From: Persephonella hydrogeniphila
GTDB taxonomy: Bacteria; Aquificota; Aquificia; Aquificales; Hydrogenothermaceae
DNA length: 64,000 nt
Direction of reading: 5' to 3'
Assembly: GCF_900215515.1 (NCBI RefSeq)
Contig: NZ_OBEI01000001.1
Span: 62,001 to 126,000 of the forward strand
A program made the position numbers and the translations under genes. Below, one piece after another: positions 36,291 through 45,239 of this stretch. Within the stretch, counting starts at the first letter, position 1. Each line of letters opens with the position of its first letter. Below the pieces are notes generated by a model. It worked only from the letters and a program-made list of their open reading frames with translations. It was not told the origin of the DNA and searched no databases.

Positions 36291-38537
36291 ATGGCAAAAG
36301 CCACTATCGTTTGGACAAAAATTGATGAGGCTCCTGCTCTTGCAACATACTCTCTACTACCAATAATGAGGGCTTTTACAAAAGATGCCGATGTTGAAAT
36401 CGAACTGAGGGATATTTCTCTTGCAGGAAGAATACTTGCTCAATTTCCTGATATACTTCCAGAAGACAAAAGAGTTCCTGATGAACTTTCTTATCTGGGA
36501 GAGCTTGTCTGGAAACCTGAAGCAAATATAATGAAGCTTCCTAACATTTCAGCTTCTGTCCCTCAGCTGAAAGAGGCTATCAAGGAATTACAGGAGCAGG
36601 GATATCCGCTTCCTGACTATCCTGAAAACCCTCAGACAGAAGAGGAGGAAAAAATAAAAGAAAGATATGACAGATGTGTAGGTTCTGTTGTTAACCCGGT
36701 ACTCAGACAGGGTAACTCTGATAGAAGACTTGCAAAAGTAGTTAAAGAATATGCAAAAAAACACCCACACAGACTCAAAGAGGTTTCTCCTCACTCCAAA
36801 TCGCATGTAGCTCATATGAAGGATGGAGACTTTTATCAGCATGAACAGTCTGTTATCATCGAAAAAGACACAAAAATCAAATATGTTTTTGAAGACAAAG
36901 ATGGAAATCAGACAGTTCTCAAAGAAGTTGAAGTAGGAAAAGGAGATGTTGTTGATGGAACATTTATGAACAGAAAAAAACTCAGAGAGTACTTTGCCGA
37001 AGTAATAGACAGAGCAAAAGAAGATGACATACTCTTCTCCCTCCACGTTAAAGCTACTATGATGAGGGTTTCTGACCCTGTTATATTTGGAGATGCTATC
37101 AGAGTTTACTATTCTAAGCTCTTTGAGAGACATTCAGATATCATAGAAAAACTTGGATGGAAACCTGAGTTTGGTATGCAAGAGCTTGAGAACAGATTGG
37201 AGCAGCTTTCAGAGGAAGAAAGAGAAGCTGTTAAGAAGACAATTGAAGAGATTTACAAAGAAAGACCAAGAATGTATATGGTTGATTCTGATAAAGGGAT
37301 TACAAATCTCCACATGCCTAACGACGTTATAATTGATGCTTCTGTTCCTGCAGTAATAAAGAACGGTCTTCAGGGATGGGGTCCTGATGGAGAAACAGAC
37401 GATACAGTTCTCTGTATACCAGATAGATCGTACGCAACGATGTACAAAGAGATTGTTGAAGACATAAAGGCAAGAGGACAGTTTGATCCTACAAAAATAG
37501 GAACTGTTCAGAATGTAGGTCTTATGGCTATGAAAGCTGAAGAGTACGGTTCCCATGATAAAACATTCTTCCCACCAGCTGATGGTAAGATGAAAGTTGT
37601 TGATGAAGATGGAAACGTACTGATAGAACACTGTGTAAATGAAGGAGATATATGGAGATCATGCATAACAAAAGATATAGCTATAAGAGACTGGGTGAAA
37701 CTTGCTGTTAACAGAGCAAAAGATTCTGGATTCCCTATAGTATTCTGGCTTGACGAGTACAGAGCCCACGACAGAAATCTTATAGAAAAAGTAAAAGAAG
37801 AGCTACCAAAATATGATCTTTCCGATGTTGACTGGTACATAAAAGCTCCTCAGGATGCGATGAAATTTACACTTGCAAGATTCAGAAACGGTGAAGATAC
37901 CATATCTGTTACAGGAAACGTTCTCAGGGATTATCTTACTGACCTGTTCCCTATTATTGAAGTTGGAACTTCTGCAAGATCTCTCTCTATAGTCCCACTC
38001 ATCGCAGGTGGTGGTGTGTTTGAAACAGGTGCAGGTGGTTCTGCTCCAAAGCATGTTGAGCAGTTCCTGAAAGAAAGCCACCTTAGATGGGACTCTCTTG
38101 GGGAATTCCTTGCATTCGTTGAATCTCTAAAACTCGCCTACAAACAACTAAAGACGCTTCACCAGAAAGATAATCCAAGAATCCTTGTTATCGCAGATGC
38201 TCTCTCAAAAGCTGTTGGAAAATATCTGGAAAATGATAAGACACCAAAAAGAAAGGTGGGGCAGTTAGATACAAGAGGTTCTCACTTCTACCTTGCACTT
38301 TACTGGGCAGAAGCTCTTGCTTCTCAAACTGAAGACAAAGAGCTTGCAGAAAAGTTTGAAAAGGTATTTGCAGAACTGAAGGAAAATGAAGAGAAAATAT
38401 TGTCTGAGATAGCAGCAACAGAAGGTAAACCGGCAGATATTGGAGGATGGTATCACCCTGATGATGAAAAAGCAGAAAAAGCAATGAGACCAAGTGAAAC
38501 ATTTAACAAAATAATTGACTCTTTGCTGGAATCGTAG
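36291..38537 (+). CDS. icd: NADP-dependent isocitrate dehydrogenase, monomeric type
   Basis: A 748-residue monomeric IDH (IDH-II), far longer than the 330-420 residue dimeric enzymes. In an rTCA organism it would carboxylate 2-oxoglutarate reductively to isocitrate. Family segments include the N-terminal IVWTKIDEAPALATYSLLPI, VVNPVLRQGNSDRR, SPHSKSHVAHMKDGDF, LHVKATMMRVSDP, STRS-equivalent FLDEYRAHD region and QLDTRGSHFYLALYWAEAL. AAGGAGGA precedes the ATG. It has its own promoter and terminator but lies just upstream of aclBA, so citrate cleavage and isocitrate formation are genetically clustered. Confidence 0.95.
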   Translation: MAKATIVWTKIDEAPALATYSLLPIMRAFTKDADVEIELRDISLAGRILAQFPDILPEDKRVPDELSYLGELVWKPEANIMKLPNISASVPQLKEAIKELQEQGYPLPDYPENPQTEEEEKIKERYDRCVGSVVNPVLRQGNSDRRLAKVVKEYAKKHPHRLKEVSPHSKSHVAHMKDGDFYQHEQSVIIEKDTKIKYVFEDKDGNQTVLKEVEVGKGDVVDGTFMNRKKLREYFAEVIDRAKEDDILFSLHVKATMMRVSDPVIFGDAIRVYYSKLFERHSDIIEKLGWKPEFGMQELENRLEQLSEEEREAVKKTIEEIYKERPRMYMVDSDKGITNLHMPNDVIIDASVPAVIKNGLQGWGPDGETDDTVLCIPDRSYATMYKEIVEDIKARGQFDPTKIGTVQNVGLMAMKAEEYGSHDKTFFPPADGKMKVVDEDGNVLIEHCVNEGDIWRSCITKDIAIRDWVKLAVNRAKDSGFPIVFWLDEYRAHDRNLIEKVKEELPKYDLSDVDWYIKAPQDAMKFTLARFRNGEDTISVTGNVLRDYLTDLFPIIEVGTSARSLSIVPLIAGGGVFETGAGGSAPKHVEQFLKESHLRWDSLGEFLAFVESLKLAYKQLKTLHQKDNPRILVIADALSKAVGKYLENDKTPKRKVGQLDTRGSHFYLALYWAEALASQTEDKELAEKFEKVFAELKENEEKILSEIAATEGKPADIGGWYHPDDEKAEKAMRPSETFNKIIDSLLES

Positions 38538-38578
38538 CTAAAGTTGGAAAGCAAAAACTGCATAAGAAACTTATTAAT

Positions 38579-38620
38579 AGGGGCGTTTCTCCACAGTAGG
38601 GGAGGCGTCCCTTTTTATTT
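38579..38620 (+). terminator. Rho-independent terminator after icd
   Basis: A 14-pair stem, AGGGGCGTTTCTCC against GGGGAGGCGTCCCT with several G-T pairs, and a short loop (38579-38612), then a T-rich run to 38620. It separates icd from aclBA transcription; TATAAT at 38623-38628 directly follows and may be the -10 of the aclB promoter. Confidence 0.8.
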
Positions 38621-38662
38621 GTTATAATTTTTTCTTTTGAAAAATAACTGAGGAGGATATAA

Positions 38663-39970
38663 ATGGCTCAACGAGGAATTAGAGAGTATGACGGAAAAAG
38701 AATTTTAGCCAAAAACTGGGATGAGTATTTTGATGGAGCATTCCAGTATGATTTCAAATCAATCCTTATTACTCCTGAAACAGACCTTGACAAAATCCCT
38801 GAAGAGTATCCATGGGTAAAAGAAACACCTCTTGTAGCAAAACCGGATATGCTTTTTGGTAAAAGAGGAAAATTAGGGTTGATTTTCTTCAAGAAAGAAA
38901 AACCCGGAGATGTTACATGGGAAGATGCAAAAGAATGGATTAAACAAAAAATGTCTGAAGAAGTAGAAATCAACGGTGTAAAAGGACATTTAACTCATTT
39001 TCTGGTAGAACCTTTTGTCCCTCATAAACCTGAAGAAGAGTACTATGTTGCAATCACGACAGACGAAGATGAAGATATTATTTATATGTCAGCTTTTGGT
39101 GGTATTGAAGTAGAAGAAAACTGGGACAAAGTTGTTGAAGTTAGAATTCCCATAACAGCATCTGATGAAGAAATAAAAAAACTGATAGAAAAAAATGTTC
39201 CTGCAGAAATAAAAGACAAAGAAAAATATGCGGACTTTGTTTACAGACTTTACAAGCTTTTTAAAGATCTGCATTTTACTTACCTTGAGATAAATCCTCT
39301 CGTGATGGTAGGGAACAAAGTCTACCCCCTTGATTTTGTTGGAAGAGTTGACGATACTGCACAGTTTGTCGCAGGTAGGAAATGGGGCGAGCTTGAATTT
39401 CCGGCAGGTTTTGGTAGAGATCTGACTCCAGAAGAAAAATATATAAAAGAGATGGATGAGAAATCAGGTGCATCTCTAAAACTGACAATTCTTAATCCTG
39501 AGGGCAGGATATGGACACTTGTTGCAGGTGGTGGAGCTTCAGTTGTTTACTCAGACACTGTGGCTGATCTGGGAGCGGTCGAAGAACTTGCAAATTACGG
39601 TGAGTACTCAGGTAATCCATCAAGGGCAGAGACAAGGGAGTATGTAAAAACTGTGTTTGATCTTATGACAAGAAAGAGACATCCAAAGGGAGACAAAATA
39701 CTCATAATAGGTGGTGCTATTGCTAACTTTACAGATGTTGCCAAAACATTTGAAGGTATCATAGATGCTATGAAAGAATACGCAGATAAACTCAAAGAAG
39801 TAGGAGTTAGGATTTATGTAAGGAGAGGTGGTCCAAATTACGAAATAGGGCTGAAAAAAATAAAAGAAGCAGCAGAAGAATTAGGTATTCCTATAGAAGT
39901 CTATGGACCAGAAACACATATGACAGAAATAGTTAAAAAAGCTATTGAAGAAAATAAAGTAACTGCTTAA
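38663..39970 (+). CDS. aclB: ATP-citrate lyase beta (small) subunit
   Basis: The ATP-grasp subunit of ATP-citrate lyase, 435 residues, matching the N-terminal part of the animal enzyme. With AclA it cleaves citrate using ATP and CoA to acetyl-CoA and oxaloacetate, the defining step of the rTCA cycle in this lineage. The succinyl-CoA synthetase beta-like fold shows in LVAKPDMLFGKRGKLGL, LEINPLVMVGNKVYPLDFVG and a GGGASVVYSDTVADLG segment followed by GEYSGNPSR. GAGGAGG precedes the ATG. Gene order aclB-aclA is the same as in Chlorobium. The two genes are 26 bp apart. Confidence 0.95.
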   Translation: MAQRGIREYDGKRILAKNWDEYFDGAFQYDFKSILITPETDLDKIPEEYPWVKETPLVAKPDMLFGKRGKLGLIFFKKEKPGDVTWEDAKEWIKQKMSEEVEINGVKGHLTHFLVEPFVPHKPEEEYYVAITTDEDEDIIYMSAFGGIEVEENWDKVVEVRIPITASDEEIKKLIEKNVPAEIKDKEKYADFVYRLYKLFKDLHFTYLEINPLVMVGNKVYPLDFVGRVDDTAQFVAGRKWGELEFPAGFGRDLTPEEKYIKEMDEKSGASLKLTILNPEGRIWTLVAGGGASVVYSDTVADLGAVEELANYGEYSGNPSRAETREYVKTVFDLMTRKRHPKGDKILIIGGAIANFTDVAKTFEGIIDAMKEYADKLKEVGVRIYVRRGGPNYEIGLKKIKEAAEELGIPIEVYGPETHMTEIVKKAIEENKVTA

Positions 39971-39996
39971 AAAAGATGAATAAGGAGGTTAACTAA

Positions 39997-41847
39997 ATGA
40001 GCAAGCCTGATTACTTACTGTTTGATAGAAACACAAAAGCTATTTTCTGGAACCTAAACAGAAATGCGATTCAAAGAATGCTTGATTATGATTATCTTGT
40101 AGGAAGAGACCCATCGGTTGTAGCTATAGTAGCTCCTACACAATCAAGAAAGTTTGATAAATTTTTCTACGGAACAAATGAGATTATGATACCTATTTAC
40201 AAATCAACAACAGAAGCTGCGAAAGATTTCCCTGAAGCAGATGTTCTGTTAAACTTTGCATCTTTCAGAACGGCATATGATGTTACTATGGAAGCTTTAG
40301 ATATACCAACAATCAGAACTATAGCCATCACAGCTGAAGGTATTCCCGAAAGGTTTGCCAGAACCATGAGAATAAAAGCAAAAGAGCTCGGAAAATGGAT
40401 TATAGGACCTGCAACAGTAGGTGGTATAGCTCCGGGAGCATTCAGAATTGCAAACACAGGAGGTACTATAGAGAATATAGTAAACTCTAAACTCCACAGA
40501 CCTGGTTCTGTTGGGCTTGTCACAAGATCTGGTGGTCTTTTTAATGAGCTTTCAAATGTAATTGCGAGAAACGCCAATGGTATAGCTGAAGGTATTGCTA
40601 TCGGTGGAGATAGATATCCGGGAACTGACTTTCTTGACCATATGCTCAGGTATGAGAAAAACCCACAGGTCAAGTTTATGGTTCTCCTTGGTGAAGTAGG
40701 AGGAACTCTTGAGCTGAGAGTCGCAGAGGCTATAAAAGACGGAAGAATAACAAAACCAGTTATTGCATGGTGTATTGGAACTATATCTAAATACTTTGGT
40801 GGAGAAGTTCAGTTCGGTCATGCAGGTGCAAAAGCAGGGGTAGAAACAGAAACAGCAGACGCCAAAAACGCTGCTTTAAAAGAAGCAGGTGCTTATGTAC
40901 CAAGGTCTTTCAATGAGCTTCCTGAACTTATAAGAGGAGTTTACGAAGAACTCCATGCAGAAGGTAAAATCCCAGAAATAAAAGAACCAGAAGTTCCACC
41001 TATACCGGAAGATTATGCGAAAGCCGTAAAAGAAGGAAAAGTAAGAAGACCTACGAACTTTATCTGTACTATATCAGATGATAGAGGGGAAGAAGCTACA
41101 TACTGTGGTGTTCCTATATCAGAGGTTGTAGAAAAGGGATATTCTATCGCTGATGTTATCGGTCTTCTCTGGTTTAAAAAGAAATTCCCAGATTGGGCAT
41201 CACAGTTTCTTGATATGGTAATAAAAGTTGTTGCAGATCATGGTCCTGCAGTTTCTGGAGCTCACAACACAAAAGTAACAGCAAGAGCAGGAAAAGACCT
41301 TATGTCTTCTATCGTAACAGGTATACTTACAATTGGACCGAGATTTGGTGGTGCCATAGATGGAGCAGCAAAATACTTCAAAATGGCAAAAGAAAAAGGA
41401 ATGGATCCTGTAGAGTTTGTTGATTATATGAAAAAAGTTGAAAAAATACCGATACCCGGTATCGGACACAGAATAAAATCAACAAAAAATCCAGATAAAA
41501 GGGTTGAACTGCTCAAAGATTTCGCTAAAAAGAACTTCCCAAGTACAGAGTTACTTGAGTATGCATTAGAAGTTGAGAAAGTAACAACCTCTAAGAAGGA
41601 AAATCTCATACTTAATGTCGATGGAACAATAGGTGTTCTCCTTGTAGACATGTTTAGAGCTCTCGGTTATAAAGATGAAGAAATAGACGAACTGATAAAC
41701 GCCGGTGCTTTCAATGCTTTCTTTGTTTTAGGTAGAACTATAGGATTTATCGGACATTATCTTGATGAGAAAAGACTTGATATGCCTTTATACAGACATC
41801 CAACAGATGATATTCTGTACGATGTTAAAAGACCGGAGGGGGCATAA
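39997..41847 (+). CDS. aclA: ATP-citrate lyase alpha (large, catalytic) subunit
   Basis: 616 residues. The N-terminal half is a succinyl-CoA synthetase alpha-like domain with the CoA fold and the phosphohistidine His275 in QFGHAGAKAG. The C-terminal half (about 350-610) is a citrate synthase-like domain with FICTISDDRGEEATYCG, ADHGPAVSGAHNTKV, GPRFGGAIDGA and PIPGIGHRIKSTKNPD. It forms citryl-CoA and cleaves it. AAGGAGG precedes the ATG, and a terminator follows 7 bp after the stop. Aquificaceae use separate citryl-CoA synthetase and lyase instead, so this fused form supports the Hydrogenothermaceae assignment. Confidence 0.96.
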   Translation: MSKPDYLLFDRNTKAIFWNLNRNAIQRMLDYDYLVGRDPSVVAIVAPTQSRKFDKFFYGTNEIMIPIYKSTTEAAKDFPEADVLLNFASFRTAYDVTMEALDIPTIRTIAITAEGIPERFARTMRIKAKELGKWIIGPATVGGIAPGAFRIANTGGTIENIVNSKLHRPGSVGLVTRSGGLFNELSNVIARNANGIAEGIAIGGDRYPGTDFLDHMLRYEKNPQVKFMVLLGEVGGTLELRVAEAIKDGRITKPVIAWCIGTISKYFGGEVQFGHAGAKAGVETETADAKNAALKEAGAYVPRSFNELPELIRGVYEELHAEGKIPEIKEPEVPPIPEDYAKAVKEGKVRRPTNFICTISDDRGEEATYCGVPISEVVEKGYSIADVIGLLWFKKKFPDWASQFLDMVIKVVADHGPAVSGAHNTKVTARAGKDLMSSIVTGILTIGPRFGGAIDGAAKYFKMAKEKGMDPVEFVDYMKKVEKIPIPGIGHRIKSTKNPDKRVELLKDFAKKNFPSTELLEYALEVEKVTTSKKENLILNVDGTIGVLLVDMFRALGYKDEEIDELINAGAFNAFFVLGRTIGFIGHYLDEKRLDMPLYRHPTDDILYDVKRPEGA

Positions 41848-41854
41848 TATATCT

Positions 41855-41875
41855 GGGGCTTTGAAGCCCCTTTTT
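41855..41875 (+). terminator. Rho-independent terminator after aclBA
   Basis: GGGGCT (41855-41860), loop TTGA, AGCCCC (41865-41870), then five T. It ends the acl transcript and abuts the convergent small membrane protein gene. Confidence 0.85.
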
Positions 41876-42086
41876 ATCTTAGTTTTTTTAGGTCTTCTTT
41901 GATTCTATCACGGTAATACATCTTTTCTAACTCTTTTTTTGCTTTCCAGTTAAGATAAAGTGCAAATGGTATTGTAATCGATATGATCAAAAGAACAGCA
42001 AGAAATACAAACATAGAAATGAAAAATGAAATAATCAAAACAGTGGCTAACACGAAATAAAACCATATTTTTGTTAGAACACCCAT
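41874..42086 (-). CDS. Small membrane protein
   Basis: 70 residues with one long or two short hydrophobic segments (about 8-46) and a strongly basic C-terminal tail (KAKKELEKMYYRDRIKEDLKK), which would lie in the cytoplasm. I do not recognise a family. GAGAGGT six bases before the ATG and the isolated position support a real gene. It is transcribed away from the CRISPR leader. Confidence 0.65.
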   Translation of the reverse strand: MGVLTKIWFYFVLATVLIISFFISMFVFLAVLLIISITIPFALYLNWKAKKELEKMYYRDRIKEDLKKLR

Positions 42087-42484
42087 CTTTTACCTCTCTA
42101 AATATATATCTTTAAATATAGTCAAGACTTAGTAAATTCACAATGATTTAGTTAATTGAGATTCTTTATATTGATTTTGTCTCTTAAATGAGACAAGATT
42201 TTGCACAATTTTTATTCACTCTTAGAAAATAAATAGACATATCAAATATTTGTCGATCTCAAAAAATAAGGCTTTTTCTAGATTCATTCTCATTGAGATT
42301 TTCTCTGTTTTTTCCATCCAAGCTTAGATTTTCAATGGTTTGTCGATCCCCGGGAGTTTTTGCAGGATTGGAGGTCGACTGAAAATTAACTCAATTTGAC
42401 AGCTTTCTGTTTTTTCTTTATATTTAAAATCAATAAGATATATCAATGGTTTCTTGGAAACGGAATAAGAAAGCAGTTGAAGGG
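42087..42484 (+). promoter_or_regulatory. CRISPR leader and intergenic region
   Basis: A 398-bp AT-rich stretch without an ORF between the small membrane protein gene and the first CRISPR repeat. It holds an imperfect inverted repeat at 42342-42379 (GTCGATCCCC against GGAGGTCGAC), a further GTCGATC copy at 42252, a seven-base inverted repeat TTGTCTC/GAGACAA at 42177-42196, and repeated short words (TCAATGGTTT at 42332 and 42443; ATTGAGATT at 42155 and 42292). The GTCGA-type inverted element resembles leader motifs in several thermophile arrays. The promoter of the minus-strand gene must lie at its left end. Confidence 0.7.
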
Positions 42485-42990
42485 GTTTTTAGAGTGCCTA
42501 TAAGGAATTGAAACTTTGTTCTGCTGTGTTTAGATCCTGGGTTTTCTCCAGTTTTTAGAGTGCCTATAAGGAATTGAAACGAGACCTCTAAAAATTGAGA
42601 TAAATCTTGTATACTCCAGTTTTTAGAGTGCCTATAAGGAATTGAAACTATATTTATAAAGTAAATGATTTAGAAACATTTAAAAAATGTTTTTAGAGTG
42701 CCTATAAGGAATTGAAACTAAAAAACCTGTTGTTGATAAAAATCTTTTGTTCAAGTTTGTTTTTAGAGTGCCTATAAGGAATTGAAACCGAAAAAGCGAT
42801 AGAGCTATTTGGTGGCACTTTTGCAGGTTTTTAGAGTGCCTATAAGGAATTGAAACTCCATTTGTCCTTGTTTTTCAGTTCGCTGTCTAAATGTTTTTAG
42901 AGTGCCTATAAGGAATTGAAACGATAGCTTTTCTAATGCTTCCTCTAAATATTCTCCTGCGTTTTTAGAGTGCCTATAAGGAATTGAAAT
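42485..42990 (+). CRISPR. CRISPR array, 8 repeats of 30 bp and 7 spacers
   Basis: Repeats begin GTTTTTAGAG and end GGAATTGAAAC, at 42485, 42551, 42619, 42689, 42759, 42827, 42893 and 42961, 30 bp each. The first seven are identical; the last ends in T instead of C, placing the leader on the left. The seven spacers are 36, 38, 40, 40, 38, 36 and 38 bp and all differ. The ATTGAAAC 3' end is typical of type I-A/I-B and type III systems and forms the crRNA 5' handle. No cas gene is in the window, so the effector must be elsewhere if the array is active. Confidence 0.97.
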
Positions 42991-43010
42991 AGAAAGGGAT
43001 TAAAAGAGTG

Positions 43011-44135
43011 TTATTGCAGATCCTCTAAAAATTTCTTTATTCTTTCTATTCCCTCTTTCATATGTTGAATATCCCGTGTGTATGCAAATCTTATATATTT
43101 TTCTGTATTATTTTTGCCGAAATCTATTCCCGGAGTAACAGCAACACCTGCTTTTTCTAAAAGATCCTGTGCAAACTTAAAGGAGTTACCACAGTATTTT
43201 TCTACATTTGCCCATATATAAAATGCTCCCTGCGGTTTGGCATCAATATCAAATATTTTTTTTAGCTGGTCAAAAAGAAAATCTCTTCTTTCTTTAAATA
43301 TCAATCTGTTTTTTTCAAGATGCTCATAATCAAAAGCTCCGAGAGCAGCATACTGGCTTACAGTGGGTGGCGATATAAAAACATTTTGCATAACTATTTC
43401 TGCTTTTCTCATTAGTTCTTCAGGAAGTATAATCCAACCAAGTCTGAAACCGGGCATACAGAAATATTTTGAAAATCCGTTTATGACTACAGCCTTATCA
43501 GAAAATTCCAGAGCTGTATGCTCTTTTCCTTCGTACACTAAGCCATGATAGATCTCGTCAGAAATAAAATAAACTTCCTTTTCATCACAGTATTCTGTAA
43601 GGCTTTTTAAATTTTCTTCTGAATAGATATTCCCTACAGGGTTAGATGGAGACGATATGTGAACAGCTTTTATATCTGAATGCTTTTCTAATTGCTCAGG
43701 TCTTAGTTGATATTCAGTTTCTTTCCCTGTGGGAATCAAGACAGGACTAATATCGAGCAGATGAGCAAAATTTTTATAACATGGATAGGAAGGGTCTGTT
43801 AATGCCACCTTTTCTCCCGCATTAAGCAGTATAGAATATGCTACTAAAAAAGCCCCTGATGTACCAACAGTAAGGGCTATTCTTTCAGGATTAATGTCTA
43901 CATTATATTTTCTGTAGTAAAACTCTGCTATTTTTTCTCTCAGTTTTAAGAGACCTAAACTTTCTGTGTAATGGTTTTGTCTTTCTTTTATAGCTTTTTC
44001 TGCAAGTTCCCATACGGCAGGAGGAGGTTGCAGGTCTGGTTCACCGATCTCAAAATGGATAGCATTTTTTATCTGGGAAGCTTTTTTAACAATGTCCATA
44101 ACGATAAATGGTTTTATCTGTGAGAGCCTATTCAT
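43011..44135 (-). CDS. PLP-dependent aminotransferase, class I/II
   Basis: 374 residues, fold type I, aspartate-aminotransferase family. FEIGEPDLQPP, the cofactor-contact YTESLGLLKLREKIA region, SSPSNPVGNIY, SDEIYHGLVYEG, the Schiff-base lysine in NGFSKYFCMPGFRLGW and a C-terminal YIRFAYTRD arginine are visible. Substrate is not clear; aspartate, alanine or an aromatic acid are possible. Its start overlaps the end of the thiO-like gene by eight bases and has no good ribosome site, so it is probably translationally coupled. The 3' end is 20 bp from the last CRISPR repeat. Confidence 0.88.
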   Translation of the reverse strand: MNRLSQIKPFIVMDIVKKASQIKNAIHFEIGEPDLQPPPAVWELAEKAIKERQNHYTESLGLLKLREKIAEFYYRKYNVDINPERIALTVGTSGAFLVAYSILLNAGEKVALTDPSYPCYKNFAHLLDISPVLIPTGKETEYQLRPEQLEKHSDIKAVHISSPSNPVGNIYSEENLKSLTEYCDEKEVYFISDEIYHGLVYEGKEHTALEFSDKAVVINGFSKYFCMPGFRLGWIILPEELMRKAEIVMQNVFISPPTVSQYAALGAFDYEHLEKNRLIFKERRDFLFDQLKKIFDIDAKPQGAFYIWANVEKYCGNSFKFAQDLLEKAGVAVTPGIDFGKNNTEKYIRFAYTRDIQHMKEGIERIKKFLEDLQ

Positions 44136-45228
44136 TTTTGTTTGCCTTAAATCTATTTAATGAAAATTCTTTTATATAATGATTTTCTATACCTTTATCA
44201 ATAAGATCAAACATAACTCTGGCAGTAATCGGCGCAAGAAGTATCCCATTCCGATAGTGACCGGTAGCTATGTACAGGTTCTCTATCTCTGTTTTTCCCA
44301 AAACCGGTAGTAAATCAGGAGTAGCAGGTCTATACCCAAACCATGTTTCCTGAATTGTGTTGTTTATCAGATTTGGGAGTGTATCTTTTAAACCGTTAAA
44401 TAGCTGGAGAATACCTTTTACTGTATTGCCGTCTTTAAATCCAACCATCTCTTCTGTTGCTCCGATTACCAGCCTTTTATAATCTTTTCTCGGTATAAGA
44501 TATGCCTTTGAACCAAATATAACTCTGTCTATATCTTGAGGGGATATATCTATAGCTGCCATTTCTCCTTTTATAGGGAAAACATGACATTTTATAAAGT
44601 GTTCAGACCATGCTCCTGCTGCTATTACACAGAAATCACCTTCAACAATACCTTTTGATGTTCTTACAGCTTCAAATTTACCATTTTCTTCTATTATTTC
44701 TGAAGCTTCTGTAAACTCAAGAAGTTGTATTCCCCTTGATCTTGCATATTTTTCCAGAGCCGTCATCAATAATCTATTGTCTACCTGAGCATCATCAGGA
44801 AATAGAGCTCCTCCTCTTATTTCCTCTCCTAATGATCTGTAGCGTCCCTCAAGGGCTTCTCTATCAATCCATTTTCCTGTCAAACCAAGCTCTGAATAAA
44901 CCTGTATACGTTTCTTCAGTTCTTTTTCTTCCTCTTCTGAAAATGCAGGACACAGAATTCCACACTTCCAGTATCCGACATCTATATCAGTTTCTCTTTC
45001 CAGAGTTTTAACGAAAGTCTCATACATTTCTCTGCTTTCGATACAAAAATCTAAAAATGTTCCCGGTTCCAAACCTTCAGCTTGAGGAGCAAGCATACCA
45101 CCGGCAGTCCATGAAGCTCCTCTTCCTACTCTTAACAGTTCTATAACTGTAACATCGTAGCCGTTTTTATTAAGTTCTCTTGCCAGAGAAAGACCAATTA
45201 TACCGCCGCCTATTATAATACCTTTCAT
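44128..45228 (-). CDS. thiO: Glycine oxidase ThiO-like FAD enzyme
   Basis: A 366-residue amine/amino-acid oxidase of the DadA family. The N-terminal FAD fold is IIGGGIIGLSLARELNKNG, then GRGASWTAGGMLAPQAEG, PIKGEMAAI and the C-terminal GYRPATPDLLPVLGKTEIENLYIATGHYRNG... segment with its Arg and His. Best match is glycine oxidase, which makes dehydroglycine for thiazole synthesis in thiamine production. No other thi gene is adjacent, so a general amino acid or amine oxidase remains possible. GAGGGAG precedes the ATG. Confidence 0.75.
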   Translation of the reverse strand: MKGIIIGGGIIGLSLARELNKNGYDVTVIELLRVGRGASWTAGGMLAPQAEGLEPGTFLDFCIESREMYETFVKTLERETDIDVGYWKCGILCPAFSEEEEKELKKRIQVYSELGLTGKWIDREALEGRYRSLGEEIRGGALFPDDAQVDNRLLMTALEKYARSRGIQLLEFTEASEIIEENGKFEAVRTSKGIVEGDFCVIAAGAWSEHFIKCHVFPIKGEMAAIDISPQDIDRVIFGSKAYLIPRKDYKRLVIGATEEMVGFKDGNTVKGILQLFNGLKDTLPNLINNTIQETWFGYRPATPDLLPVLGKTEIENLYIATGHYRNGILLAPITARVMFDLIDKGIENHYIKEFSLNRFKANKNE

Positions 45229-45239
45229 TATTTCTCCCT

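Noticed and set aside
36588-37133. 181-codon open frame antisense to icd
   Set aside because: Phe/Tyr/Cys-rich composition without motifs, overlapping strongly conserved icd sequence; a shadow frame.
42087-42990. Mobile element around the CRISPR array
   Set aside because: No transposase, integrase, terminal inverted repeats or target duplications seen; both flanks are normal genes on their own signals.
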